Below are positions 1 to 7,569 of a stretch of DNA of 64,000 nucleotides, in pieces. Source of the stretch: CAZBME01 sp964645835 (GTDB lineage Bacteria > Desulfobacterota > Syntrophia > Syntrophales > UBA8958). The notes under the pieces were generated by a model. That model was not told where the DNA came from. It saw only the letters and a program-made list of their open reading frames with translations, and did not search any database. A program made the translations under genes and the position numbers. The stretch lies in NCBI GenBank assembly GCA_964645835.1, contig CAZYDG010000026.1, forward strand, positions 72,867 to 136,866, in the 5' to 3' direction. Numbering within the stretch: the stretch's first letter is position 1; every line of letters begins with the position of its first letter.

Positions 1-1338
1 CCAGCCCAGATGGTTGCTTTGGGCCATGATGCCTCTTCAATCGCCGCCCAGAAGCTATTCGGACTCTATGGAGGGAACCTCGTCTCCGTCGGTATCATGA
101 TATCCATCATCGGAGGGCTTAACGGTTACATTATGACCCTTTCCCGTATCGTGCTTACCATGGCTGAGCGCAATCAATTGCCCGGCTCAGGCACTTTGTG
201 CAAAATCGAAGAAGACAGCAAGACACCCGTGAACGCTGCCCTGCTCCTGACGGTCCTGGCCTTCATTTATCTGCGGGTACTTGATGCCGACCGTCTGACA
301 GATATGGCCATGTTCGCTATCTGGATATTCTACATGCTGAGCTTCATCGCGGTTTTCATCGCCCGCAGGCGTTTGCCCGATGAGCCGAGGAGCTATAAGG
401 TGCCCTTTTATCCCGTGACACCCCTCATCGCCATTGGCGGCGCCCTTTACATCATGTATGGCATGGCTATAAGCCAGCCGATCAATGCCGCTGTCTCCAT
501 AGGACTCACCCTGGCCGGCCTCCCCATATTGTATTTGATCACCCACAGGCTGCCGCGATTTCAAGGTTTTGCCGTCAGCAAAAAATACGTTGTCCTGGCG
601 GGTTCAATTCTGGTCATCGGCGCCCTCGTCGTATCTCCGCAGATCATCGATACGCGTCCTGTTTTGCGCGTAGCCATCGAGACATCCAATCCGCCCATCG
701 CCTTCGAGGACGAGACGGGTAAACCGGCGGGCCTGGACGTTGAAGTGATCCAAGCCGTTGCCCACGAGATGGGGTATCGGGTCTCTTTTCGCCCGACGGC
801 CTTCAGCCTCATCTTTTTGTCCGTGGAGAAGGATTTGGCCGATGTCGCCATAAGCGAATTGACGGTTACGGAGGAGCGTAAAAAGTTGATCACTTTTACA
901 AAGAGCTATCACAAAAGCAGCCTGGCGCTTCTGGTCCGTCCCGATAGCAAAGCGGGTAAACTGGACGATCTCAAAGGAAAGGCCATCGGTGTCAAGAGCA
1001 GCACCACAGGTGAGATCTTCATGGAAAAACATCCAGGATATACCGTTCGCCGGATGACCATTTCCCCGGACCTGGCGGGGCTTTTCAACAGTGGCGGTGT
1101 TGATGCAGTGGTGTTTGATAAGCCGGTCATCGAAGAGTGGCTGTCCAAACGTATAGTCACCGGACGAATGGTCCCCCTGGGGGATCAGGAAGAGTACGCC
1201 ATTGCTTATCGAAAGGAAAATGCCGAACTCGGCCGGAAGCTCGACAAAGCTGTCGATGTCCTGTTCAAGAGCGGAAAGCTGGAAATAATTATACATAAAT
1301 GGTTGAACAACCATCGCCTGGAGGGTCTTTCATCATGA
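1..1338 (+). CDS. APC-type amino-acid permease fused to a periplasmic solute-binding domain (5' partial)
   Basis: The reading frame is open at the left edge, so the N-terminal permease helices are missing. The first ~210 visible residues hold about six hydrophobic segments, including GGLNGYIMTLSR, typical of the C-terminal half of an APC-superfamily amino-acid antiporter or permease. The last of these, YVVLAGSILVIGALVV, leads into ~225 residues resembling a family-3 solute-binding protein: LRVAIETSNPPIAF at its start, GLDVEVIQAVA, then VKSSTTGE. Solute-binding domains normally serve ABC transporters, so tethering one to a secondary carrier is an uncommon architecture, probably delivering amino acid to the carrier from the periplasm. 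The stop codon overlaps the start of the serine dehydratase gene (ATGA), implying coupled translation and suggesting serine or a related amino acid as substrate. The domain calls are firm; the substrate is inference. Confidence 0.8.
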   Translation, partial: PAQMVALGHDASSIAAQKLFGLYGGNLVSVGIMISIIGGLNGYIMTLSRIVLTMAERNQLPGSGTLCKIEEDSKTPVNAALLLTVLAFIYLRVLDADRLTDMAMFAIWIFYMLSFIAVFIARRRLPDEPRSYKVPFYPVTPLIAIGGALYIMYGMAISQPINAAVSIGLTLAGLPILYLITHRLPRFQGFAVSKKYVVLAGSILVIGALVVSPQIIDTRPVLRVAIETSNPPIAFEDETGKPAGLDVEVIQAVAHEMGYRVSFRPTAFSLIFLSVEKDLADVAISELTVTEERKKLITFTKSYHKSSLALLVRPDSKAGKLDDLKGKAIGVKSSTTGEIFMEKHPGYTVRRMTISPDLAGLFNSGGVDAVVFDKPVIEEWLSKRIVTGRMVPLGDQEEYAIAYRKENAELGRKLDKAVDVLFKSGKLEIIIHKWLNNHRLEGLSS

Positions 1339-2699
1339 ACGTCATTACCACATCCGTCTTCGACATCTTTAAAATCGGTCCCGGCCCATCCAGTTCCCAT
1401 ACGCTGGGTCCCATGAAGGCGGCTTGCCGCTTTCGCCAATCCTGTTCCGAACTGAGTGATGAAACGCTTGATTCGGCAACATCCATAGAGGTTTATCTTT
1501 ACGGGTCCCTTGCCACGACGGGAAAAGGGCACGGAACGGATCGTTCCGTCATCGCCGGGCTCCTGGGTTGGGTGCCGGAGAACGCCGATCCGGACGCCTT
1601 TGACGTTCTGGGGAAGGACCCGAAGGCCGTTTATGAATTCCGGGCCGGGAAAGTCAGCCTCCATTTTACAGGCAATGATATTCATTTTGATATGAGTCCC
1701 CGTGATCTTCCCCATCCCAATACCCTAATTTTCCGTCTCAAGGGTCGAGACGGAATGCTCCTGGAAAAGGAATATTACTCCATCGGGGGAGGTTTTATAC
1801 TCTGCAAGGGCGAACCTGAACTTCCCCGGCCAATCCCGCCTATTCCATACGCCAACATGCACCAGCTTCGTTCCCAGATGAGCCGTCATGGCATTGGTCT
1901 GGTGGAGCTCCTCTGGCGAAATGAAACGGTCCTGTCGGGCCTGGACGCGGCCCAGGTGAGCGCGGGCCTCAACGGTATCATCGACGCTATGGAAAGTTCC
2001 GTGGAGCGGGGCATCGTTACCGAGACCATCCTGCCCGGTCCGATCGGTTTGGCCCGTAAAGCCTGTGTCCTCTATAACCGGTCGCGGAAGATGGCCGAAT
2101 CTTCGGAAAAATTCCTGATCCTTCTTGATGCATACGCCCTGGCGGCCTCTGAGGAGAATGCAGCAGGCCACCGGGTGGTCACGGCACCGACATCCGGCTC
2201 ATCCGGGGTCATCCCCGGCGTAATCCATTTCCTGTCCAAGCACCTGGGTGTTTCCCGGAACCTGCTGCGGGACGGCCTCCTCGTAGCTGCGGCCATCGGC
2301 GGTATTGCCCGGCACAATGCCAGCATATCCGGCGCCGAGGTTGGCTGCCAGGGAGAGATCGGTGTCGCTGCTGCCATGGCGGCGGCCATGATCGCCCATA
2401 TTCGGGGCTGTGAAATGGCCATTGTTGAAAATGCCGCCGAGATCGCCCTGGAACATCACTTGGGCCTCACCTGCGACCCCATCGGTGGTTTCGTTCAGAT
2501 TCCCTGTATTGAACGCAATGCCGTGGGCGCCGTACAGGCCTATAACGCCTATCTCCTGGCCTCGGCGGGAGACCCGGCAAAGCAGAAGATCGACTTCGAC
2601 GCCGTCGTTGGGGTCATGCTGGAAACGGGCCGTGACATGTCGGAGATGTACAAGGAAACGGCAAAAGCGGGGCTGGCGGCTTGTTGCATCAGGTGCTGA
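1335..2699 (+). CDS. sdaA: L-serine ammonia-lyase (L-serine dehydratase), iron-sulfur type
   Basis: Converts L-serine to pyruvate and ammonia in the cytoplasm. The 454-residue product matches the single-chain bacterial enzyme in length, with the beta domain first and the alpha (catalytic) domain second. Near the N-terminus is the family signature IGPGPSSSHT. Cys337, Cys380 and Cys391 (in CQGEIG, LTCDPIGG and IPCIERN) have the spacing of the three ligands of the catalytic [4Fe-4S] cluster in this family. The start at 1335 was preferred over an upstream in-frame ATG because GGAGGG lies eight bases before it and the signature then falls at the usual distance. The start overlaps the stop of the permease gene. 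An oxygen-sensitive cluster fits an anaerobic host. The enzyme probably feeds imported serine into pyruvate metabolism. Confidence 0.93.
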   Translation: MNVITTSVFDIFKIGPGPSSSHTLGPMKAACRFRQSCSELSDETLDSATSIEVYLYGSLATTGKGHGTDRSVIAGLLGWVPENADPDAFDVLGKDPKAVYEFRAGKVSLHFTGNDIHFDMSPRDLPHPNTLIFRLKGRDGMLLEKEYYSIGGGFILCKGEPELPRPIPPIPYANMHQLRSQMSRHGIGLVELLWRNETVLSGLDAAQVSAGLNGIIDAMESSVERGIVTETILPGPIGLARKACVLYNRSRKMAESSEKFLILLDAYALAASEENAAGHRVVTAPTSGSSGVIPGVIHFLSKHLGVSRNLLRDGLLVAAAIGGIARHNASISGAEVGCQGEIGVAAAMAAAMIAHIRGCEMAIVENAAEIALEHHLGLTCDPIGGFVQIPCIERNAVGAVQAYNAYLLASAGDPAKQKIDFDAVVGVMLETGRDMSEMYKETAKAGLAACCIRC

Positions 2700-2707
2700 T
2701 TAAGAAG

Positions 2708-2735
2708 CACGGGCAAGACTTCGTCTTCGCCCGTG
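2708..2735 (+). other. Long GC-rich hairpin after sdaA
   Basis: CACGGGC and GCCCGTG form the outer stem, and AAGAC and GTCTT the inner stem, around a TTC loop eight bases after the sdaA stop. No U-tract follows, so it could stabilise the 3' end of the mRNA or act as a weak terminator. Confidence 0.45.
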
Positions 2736-2780
2736 GCACTCGATATGGGGTTATTTCCTTGGGCGAACCACGGCCACCTG

Positions 2781-2858
2781 TCGAGACGCCTCTCAGGCGT
2801 TATGGCAATCTATCTATAATGAGTAAAAGCAAGATTGCCGCGCTTCGTTCGCAATGAC
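2781..2858 (+). repeat. Family A palindromic repeat, copy 1
   Basis: The left half carries GAGACGCCTCTCAGGCGT and TGGCAATCT; the right half carries AGATTGCCGCGC and ends in CGCAATGAC, roughly the reverse complement of the family's left end TCATTGCGAG. Here the left end is slightly eroded. Nearly the same core occurs at 16287-16371 and 27481-27576. The copy ends six bases before the first possible miaA start, so it is probably part of the miaA leader. Confidence 0.8.
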
Positions 2859-2863
2859 AACAA

Positions 2864-3811
2864 ATGAAAGAGCAGCTTATGCCTGAAATAAAAAATCCAC
2901 CCGATCTAATAATCGTCCTCGGTCCTACCGCCACGGGGAAAACGGCCCTGGCCGCTGCCCTGGCCTCGAAGCTCGGCAGTGAAGTCATCAGCGCCGATTC
3001 GCGGCAGGTTTATCGCGGCATGACCATCGGCACCGGGAAGGATTATGCCGATTACATCGTTCAGGGCAGGACTGTTCCTTATCATTTGATCGACATTATG
3101 GAAGCCGGAACGGAATACAACCTTTTCCAATACCAGAAAGATTTCCTGAAGGTTTATGAATCGATCCGATCGAAAGGCAATATTCCCATACTGTGCGGCG
3201 GCTCCGGTCTTTACCTGCAAGCGGTTCTCAAGAGCTACCGGCTGATCGCCGTTCCTTTCAACCCGGATTTGAGAACGGAACTCTCGGAAAAAACGGACCG
3301 CGAACTGGCGGAGATTCTGGCAGGGATGAAATCTCTGCATAATGTATCGGATACGGATACCAGGAAGCGCATGGAACGGGCCATCGAGATCGCCGTATAC
3401 GAAAAGGACCATCCTGACCAAATGACATTTCCGGAGATACGATCCGTCAATTTTGGGATTCACTTTGAGCGGTCAGTCATTCGCGAAAGGATCACCGAGC
3501 GGCTCAGGAAAAGATTAAACGAGGGGCTGGTAGAAGAAGTGGAGACCCTTATGGCAAGCGGGGTTTCTGTGGAAATGCTTAAGTATTACGGCCTGGAATA
3601 CAAGTTTGTCGCTTCATTTATCAATGGTGAATTATCACGGGATAAGATGTTTGAAGGTCTCAATATCGCCATCCATCAATTTGCCAAGAGACAAATGACC
3701 TGGTTTCGAAAGATGCAGCGGGAGGGTATGGAAATCCAATGGATTGATGGCACACTCTCCACGGAAAGCAAAATCGGGCGGATTTTATCCGCTATCTCAC
3801 ACATATTGTGA
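2864..3811 (+). CDS. miaA: tRNA dimethylallyltransferase
   Basis: Transfers a dimethylallyl group to N6 of A37 in tRNAs reading codons that begin with U. The 315-residue length is normal for MiaA. Visible motifs are the P-loop GPTATGKTAL near residue 20, ISADSRQVYRGMTIGTGK, the substrate-binding GGSGLYLQAV and the C-terminal KRQMTWFRKM. An in-frame ATG at 2879 gives MPEIKN and is an alternative start; neither has a strong Shine-Dalgarno sequence. The start lies directly beside a family A repeat, so regulation may run through that element. The gene is separated from sdaA by about 165 bases. Assignment is secure from motifs and length. Confidence 0.93.
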   Translation: MKEQLMPEIKNPPDLIIVLGPTATGKTALAAALASKLGSEVISADSRQVYRGMTIGTGKDYADYIVQGRTVPYHLIDIMEAGTEYNLFQYQKDFLKVYESIRSKGNIPILCGGSGLYLQAVLKSYRLIAVPFNPDLRTELSEKTDRELAEILAGMKSLHNVSDTDTRKRMERAIEIAVYEKDHPDQMTFPEIRSVNFGIHFERSVIRERITERLRKRLNEGLVEEVETLMASGVSVEMLKYYGLEYKFVASFINGELSRDKMFEGLNIAIHQFAKRQMTWFRKMQREGMEIQWIDGTLSTESKIGRILSAISHIL

Positions 3812-3817
3812 TCAAGG

Positions 3818-3846
3818 TTGACATCGAAATATTGAAGGGATACTTT
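3818..3846 (+). promoter_or_regulatory. Candidate sigma-70 promoter for the MutS-type gene
   Basis: A perfect TTGACA at 3818-3823 is followed after 17 bases by TACTTT at 3841-3846, a weak -10 box. It lies just after miaA and 68 bases before the next start codon. Confidence 0.4.
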
Positions 3847-3913
3847 GACGCCGTTTTTCGAATAAAGAGTTACGATAGAAGAAGGACACCCATCATTTCG
3901 AAAGGTTTTCACA

Positions 3914-5743
3914 ATGGCCCTATCGCTTACCCTGAAAAAGACTACGCGCAGGATTCTGGATTATCTCAAGGGCTTCAGCCCTCGTGAAGATATCTTTGCC
4001 TTGGAGGGTGAAGCGGCGTGTTACCGGAAGAAGTGTTTTGAAGAAGCTGGAGAAGAGGATCCCCGATTTATTTTATCGAATTATGAGGCCTTTAAGGACC
4101 TGGACATTGGAGGCGTAATGGAAAAAGTCTTCGTCGCTGTTCCCAGGCAGTATGAAAAAGGAAAGGCCGCTGACTGGTCTTACATTGAGGATATATTTCG
4201 CTACCCCGTCAACGATCCTCATGAGATAGCCGAAAGGCAGGCGGCTATTTCGGAGTTGCAAACAGATGAAGCCTTGTGGAATTCGGTCCTTGCCGTCAAA
4301 TCCAGCCTTGATATGTGTTTGTACGATGAGAGATTCCGGAGCGCCGTGAACGGTCTCAAAGCCTTGCAGGATGTATCCAATATCATTGAGTTTGTCCTTA
4401 GTGTCCGGGAAATGTCCGAGCCGGCTTCAAAACGCCTCAAGCGTGTAAAGGATTTTGGCGTCAGGTTCGATGCCGATGATAGATTCTGTGAGGCGGAATC
4501 TTTTGTAAGGGCAATATATCTTCCTTATGGATTAGGCAACGCTATAAATGACAACATGGACTATCTGCAATCCATCAGCAGCGTGGGCTCGAGAAGAGAG
4601 TTCTACGGCGGCAATCGGTTCATTTTAGAGGCCACGGAGCGAATGATCACGGAAGAGCCCTTCAGACGATTCGTCAACGATGAAGCGAGGGCCGTCGAAC
4701 TTCTTCAGACCATGAGGTCCAAACTCGGTGTCTGGCACAAAGAGATGTTTGGTTTTCGTCTCAGCGGGTTGGACCTTGAGTCGTGGGGAAAAAACGAACG
4801 AAAGCGTTATGGGGATTTGATGGAATATTGGCTTTTGCTTGTTAATGAAGCCCTCTATTCACGGGTCCCCGGACTGGAGATCGGAGAACTGTCTCGGGAA
4901 CTCGGCTTTTATCTGGGCGCGGCGGCAGTACAGAGAAAGTGGGCGGCGGAAGGGTTCCCCGTAACCAACCCGAAAATCATCGACAGAAGAGAACTCAAGG
5001 CCGCGATTATCAGGTCTGCCAATACGTCCCTCATGGAAAGGCTTTGCGGTGATCGTATCGTCCACAATGATATCGTATCGGACAGGGATCACAACCTGTT
5101 TGTAATCACGGGGCCCAATAACGGCGGAAAAACGACCTATATTCGACAAGTAGGGCAGATGTACTGGCTCGCCCATGTAGGTATGGGCATTCCGGCGGAC
5201 CGTGCCGAACTGAGTGCCATCGACGCGATTTTCACGTCTTTCAACACGGAAGACAATATAGAGGAAGGCACCGGTTTATATCTTACGGAATTGAAGCGGA
5301 TATCGCAGTTTTCCCGGCCGGCGGCGGGACAACCCCGAATGTCCCCTTATTCGATTATTTTTTTCGACGAGTTTGCCAATGGAACCGACCATGAAGAGTC
5401 GGTTAAGCGAACGAAGATCGTTTTGGAATATTTGAGCCAAAAAGGCGTGACGGCTTATTTTACGACCCATAAACATGAGATCGCCGACATGGTCGAAGCG
5501 GGCGAGCTGCCGGGGGCGGTAAATCTCGGCGCTGAAGTGAGACAAAACGGAGATGTTGTTGAAACGACATACCGGATCATGAGGAACGCCAAGGAGGGAA
5601 GCTATGGCCATATTCAGGCGGAAGCCATGGGCATTACCCCTGAATCGCTGCATGCACATCTAATGGAAGAAATCGCCCAGGGGTTGTATCCTGTTGAAGA
5701 CACAAGGGTCGAGACAGTTGGGAAACGTACCGCAGATCATTAG
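3914..5743 (+). CDS. MutS-family ATPase (MutS domain III/V type, not canonical MutS)
   Basis: The 609-residue protein ends in a MutS-type ABC ATPase domain: Walker A GPNNGGKTTY near residue 401, a GTGLYLTELKR signature region, Walker B IIFFDEFANGTD near residue 482 and the switch histidine in TTHKHE. The N-terminal ~380 residues are mostly helical and resemble core/lever domains. The mismatch-binding domain I with its Phe-X-Glu motif is not seen, and the length is well below the ~850 residues of MutS1. It therefore belongs to the diverse MutS-like group, some of which act in recombination or structure recognition; a specific role cannot be assigned. GAAAGG eight bases before ATG supports the start. 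The pseudouridine synthase gene follows after 12 bases, so the two are probably cotranscribed. Confidence 0.82.
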   Translation: MALSLTLKKTTRRILDYLKGFSPREDIFALEGEAACYRKKCFEEAGEEDPRFILSNYEAFKDLDIGGVMEKVFVAVPRQYEKGKAADWSYIEDIFRYPVNDPHEIAERQAAISELQTDEALWNSVLAVKSSLDMCLYDERFRSAVNGLKALQDVSNIIEFVLSVREMSEPASKRLKRVKDFGVRFDADDRFCEAESFVRAIYLPYGLGNAINDNMDYLQSISSVGSRREFYGGNRFILEATERMITEEPFRRFVNDEARAVELLQTMRSKLGVWHKEMFGFRLSGLDLESWGKNERKRYGDLMEYWLLLVNEALYSRVPGLEIGELSRELGFYLGAAAVQRKWAAEGFPVTNPKIIDRRELKAAIIRSANTSLMERLCGDRIVHNDIVSDRDHNLFVITGPNNGGKTTYIRQVGQMYWLAHVGMGIPADRAELSAIDAIFTSFNTEDNIEEGTGLYLTELKRISQFSRPAAGQPRMSPYSIIFFDEFANGTDHEESVKRTKIVLEYLSQKGVTAYFTTHKHEIADMVEAGELPGAVNLGAEVRQNGDVVETTYRIMRNAKEGSYGHIQAEAMGITPESLHAHLMEEIAQGLYPVEDTRVETVGKRTADH

Positions 5744-5755
5744 AATCCGAACATC

Positions 5756-6694
5756 ATGACGCGGGCGCGAATCATAAAATCCAGGGTTCCTCACCTTCAA
5801 TCGATGGAGCGCCTTGACGGCTATTGTGCCGGTCGATTCACCTATCTGACGAAAGATAAGTGGTGTGAAGAGATTCGGAACGGAAAGGTCTCGCTCGATG
5901 ATGCGACGATCCTCGATCCTGCAACCACGATCAAAGGCGGTGAGATGCTTGCTTTCGACGGAAGCGGGATCGTCGAACCGGAAGTCGACGGAAAGATAAC
6001 TATCCTCTATGAGGAAGAGTGGTTCATTGCCATAAGTAAAACAGGAAATCTCCCGGTGCATCCCGCAGGACGGTATTTCAACAACACGCTTTTGGCAATC
6101 CTTGAAGAGCGTTACGGACGCAAGATCTATCCTGTGCACCGCCTCGACCGCGAGACATCGGGGGTTATGCTTGCCGCATTCGACGGGAGAGGCGCGGGCA
6201 GCTTGTCCGAGGCGCTTTCCAAGGGATCGAAGGAGTATCTTGCGCTCGTGCACGGGAATTTCCCGGATCGCGAGCTGACCGTCGATTTACCCCTGGGGCG
6301 TGATATGGGATCTGCTGTGAGAAAGAAACGCAGAGCATGGCCGGGTGGAACGGAAAAGGCCGTGACGCGGTTCATGAAAGAACACGCGATTGGTGATATT
6401 TCGCTCGTCCGGTGCTTTCCCGAAACGGGAAGGCTTCATCAGATACGCGCTCATCTTTTGGCCCTGGGTTTTCCTATAGTCGGCGATAAACTCTACGGCA
6501 GGGATGAGGCCGCATTTCTCACCTTTATCGAACGCGGGCTCACCGCAGAACTGGAAAAGTCTCTTGTTCTGCCGCGCTGTGCCTTGCACTCCGCTAAACT
6601 CGCCTTCTTTCACCCCCAAAGCAAAAAAGAGATGATTATCCGTGTACCCCTTCCTGAGATGTTTGCGGGCTTTATCAAAAAGAATGGCAGATGA
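5756..6694 (+). CDS. RluA-family RNA pseudouridine synthase
   Basis: Isomerises uridine to pseudouridine in rRNA or tRNA. The catalytic motif HRLDRETSG spans residues ~128-136 with the nucleophilic Asp at ~131. LPVHPAGRYFNNTL precedes it and the RNA-binding region GRLHQIRAHLLALGFPIVGD follows, all in family order. An N-terminal stretch of ~85 residues is S4-like but divergent. The length of 312 residues is normal. Which base it modifies cannot be told from sequence. It follows the MutS-type gene by 12 bases. It converges with the minus-strand gene that ends at 6714, leaving only 19 bases between their stops. Confidence 0.88.
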   Translation: MTRARIIKSRVPHLQSMERLDGYCAGRFTYLTKDKWCEEIRNGKVSLDDATILDPATTIKGGEMLAFDGSGIVEPEVDGKITILYEEEWFIAISKTGNLPVHPAGRYFNNTLLAILEERYGRKIYPVHRLDRETSGVMLAAFDGRGAGSLSEALSKGSKEYLALVHGNFPDRELTVDLPLGRDMGSAVRKKRRAWPGGTEKAVTRFMKEHAIGDISLVRCFPETGRLHQIRAHLLALGFPIVGDKLYGRDEAAFLTFIERGLTAELEKSLVLPRCALHSAKLAFFHPQSKKEMIIRVPLPEMFAGFIKKNGR

Positions 6695-6713
6695 TCCAAA
6701 CCTTTCTTTCCCT

Positions 6714-7457
6714 CTAACGGAATTGACTCTTCATCTCCTGTTTTCTTTGTTGGACTTCCAGCAACCTGGCCTGCCGTGATTGGGGCAGGGAACCGGGAAC
6801 CAAGCCGGTTATTGCTGCCGGTGGCTGCATCGAAGCAGGATATAAAGACTGTGTTGCGGCAGATAAAGTGTGTCGCTCTGCCTTGGAATCTGATTGTTGA
6901 GTAAGTGTCTTAGACACAAATGCCGCATCACTTGCCATTTCAAAGTTTTTTCTTTTTTCGCCTTCCTCCAGCTTAACGAAAAATTTGTCATTTCCCCTGG
7001 CCAGCATTATATGATTAGCTTCAATGCGCTGTAGAACGTAGCCGCCAAATTGCTCGCCCTGTCGCAAAGCGATTTGCCTTTTGCCCCTACCTGGTGTTGT
7101 TTGGGGTGCTTTTTTATCTTCGACAAATGCAATGCCCATATTATCGGAAATCACTATGCCATAGAGAATCACTTCCGGCCGAATGACTACGGTCTCGACC
7201 TTCTTTAGCGGCGGAATTCTTCTCTCCGGATGAAAGAGATTCTCATCGCTGATGATTGCATAGTCGATTGCAGAAGTGTTTGGAGACATTGGCGGCTTCG
7301 TGGTCGATCCCGCAAATGATTCTTGTGCAGGAGACAGGGGAGCATCAAGGATAGGCGTATAAAAAGATTCGGTAGTGAAAAAGAATGATGTCATGACGGC
7401 CAGGGCCAGAAGCACATTCAAGACATTGAAATTTCTAAAAACACGTCCGAATCTCAT
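6714..7457 (-). CDS. GspC/PilP-like inner-membrane protein
   Basis: The 247-residue product has a short cytoplasmic N-terminus and one membrane anchor (NVLNVLLALAVMTSFFF). After a linker comes a region like the HR domain of the type II secretion protein GspC or the pilus protein PilP: DENLFHPERR, VILYGIVISDNMGIAFVEDK, LRQGEQFGGYVLQRIE and HIMLARGNDKFFVKLEEG. In those systems this domain links the inner-membrane platform to the secretin. The last ~75 residues are rich in Gln, Ser and Ala and look disordered. No other secretion gene is nearby, so it is either a stand-alone paralogue or serves machinery encoded elsewhere. A strong terminator precedes it, so it needs read-through or a promoter inside the oxidase gene. 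Confidence 0.65.
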   Translation of the reverse strand: MRFGRVFRNFNVLNVLLALAVMTSFFFTTESFYTPILDAPLSPAQESFAGSTTKPPMSPNTSAIDYAIISDENLFHPERRIPPLKKVETVVIRPEVILYGIVISDNMGIAFVEDKKAPQTTPGRGKRQIALRQGEQFGGYVLQRIEANHIMLARGNDKFFVKLEEGEKRKNFEMASDAAFVSKTLTQQSDSKAERHTLSAATQSLYPASMQPPAAITGLVPGSLPQSRQARLLEVQQRKQEMKSQFR

Positions 7458-7481
7458 CTACGTCGCTCCGACCGGTCATTG

Positions 7482-7514
7482 AAAAAAAGGGGGAGGTTGC
7501 TTCCCTCCCCCTTT
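7482..7514 (-). terminator. Rho-independent terminator of the multicopper oxidase gene
   Basis: Read on the minus strand, AAAGGGGGAGG pairs with CCTCCCCCTTT around a short loop and is followed by a run of seven T. It lies about 55 bases after the oxidase stop codon. Confidence 0.85.
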
Positions 7515-7569
7515 CTGAAGATGATGGGCTGCAGCTTAAAGAAGCCTGCCCAAATTGTTATTGTGAATG

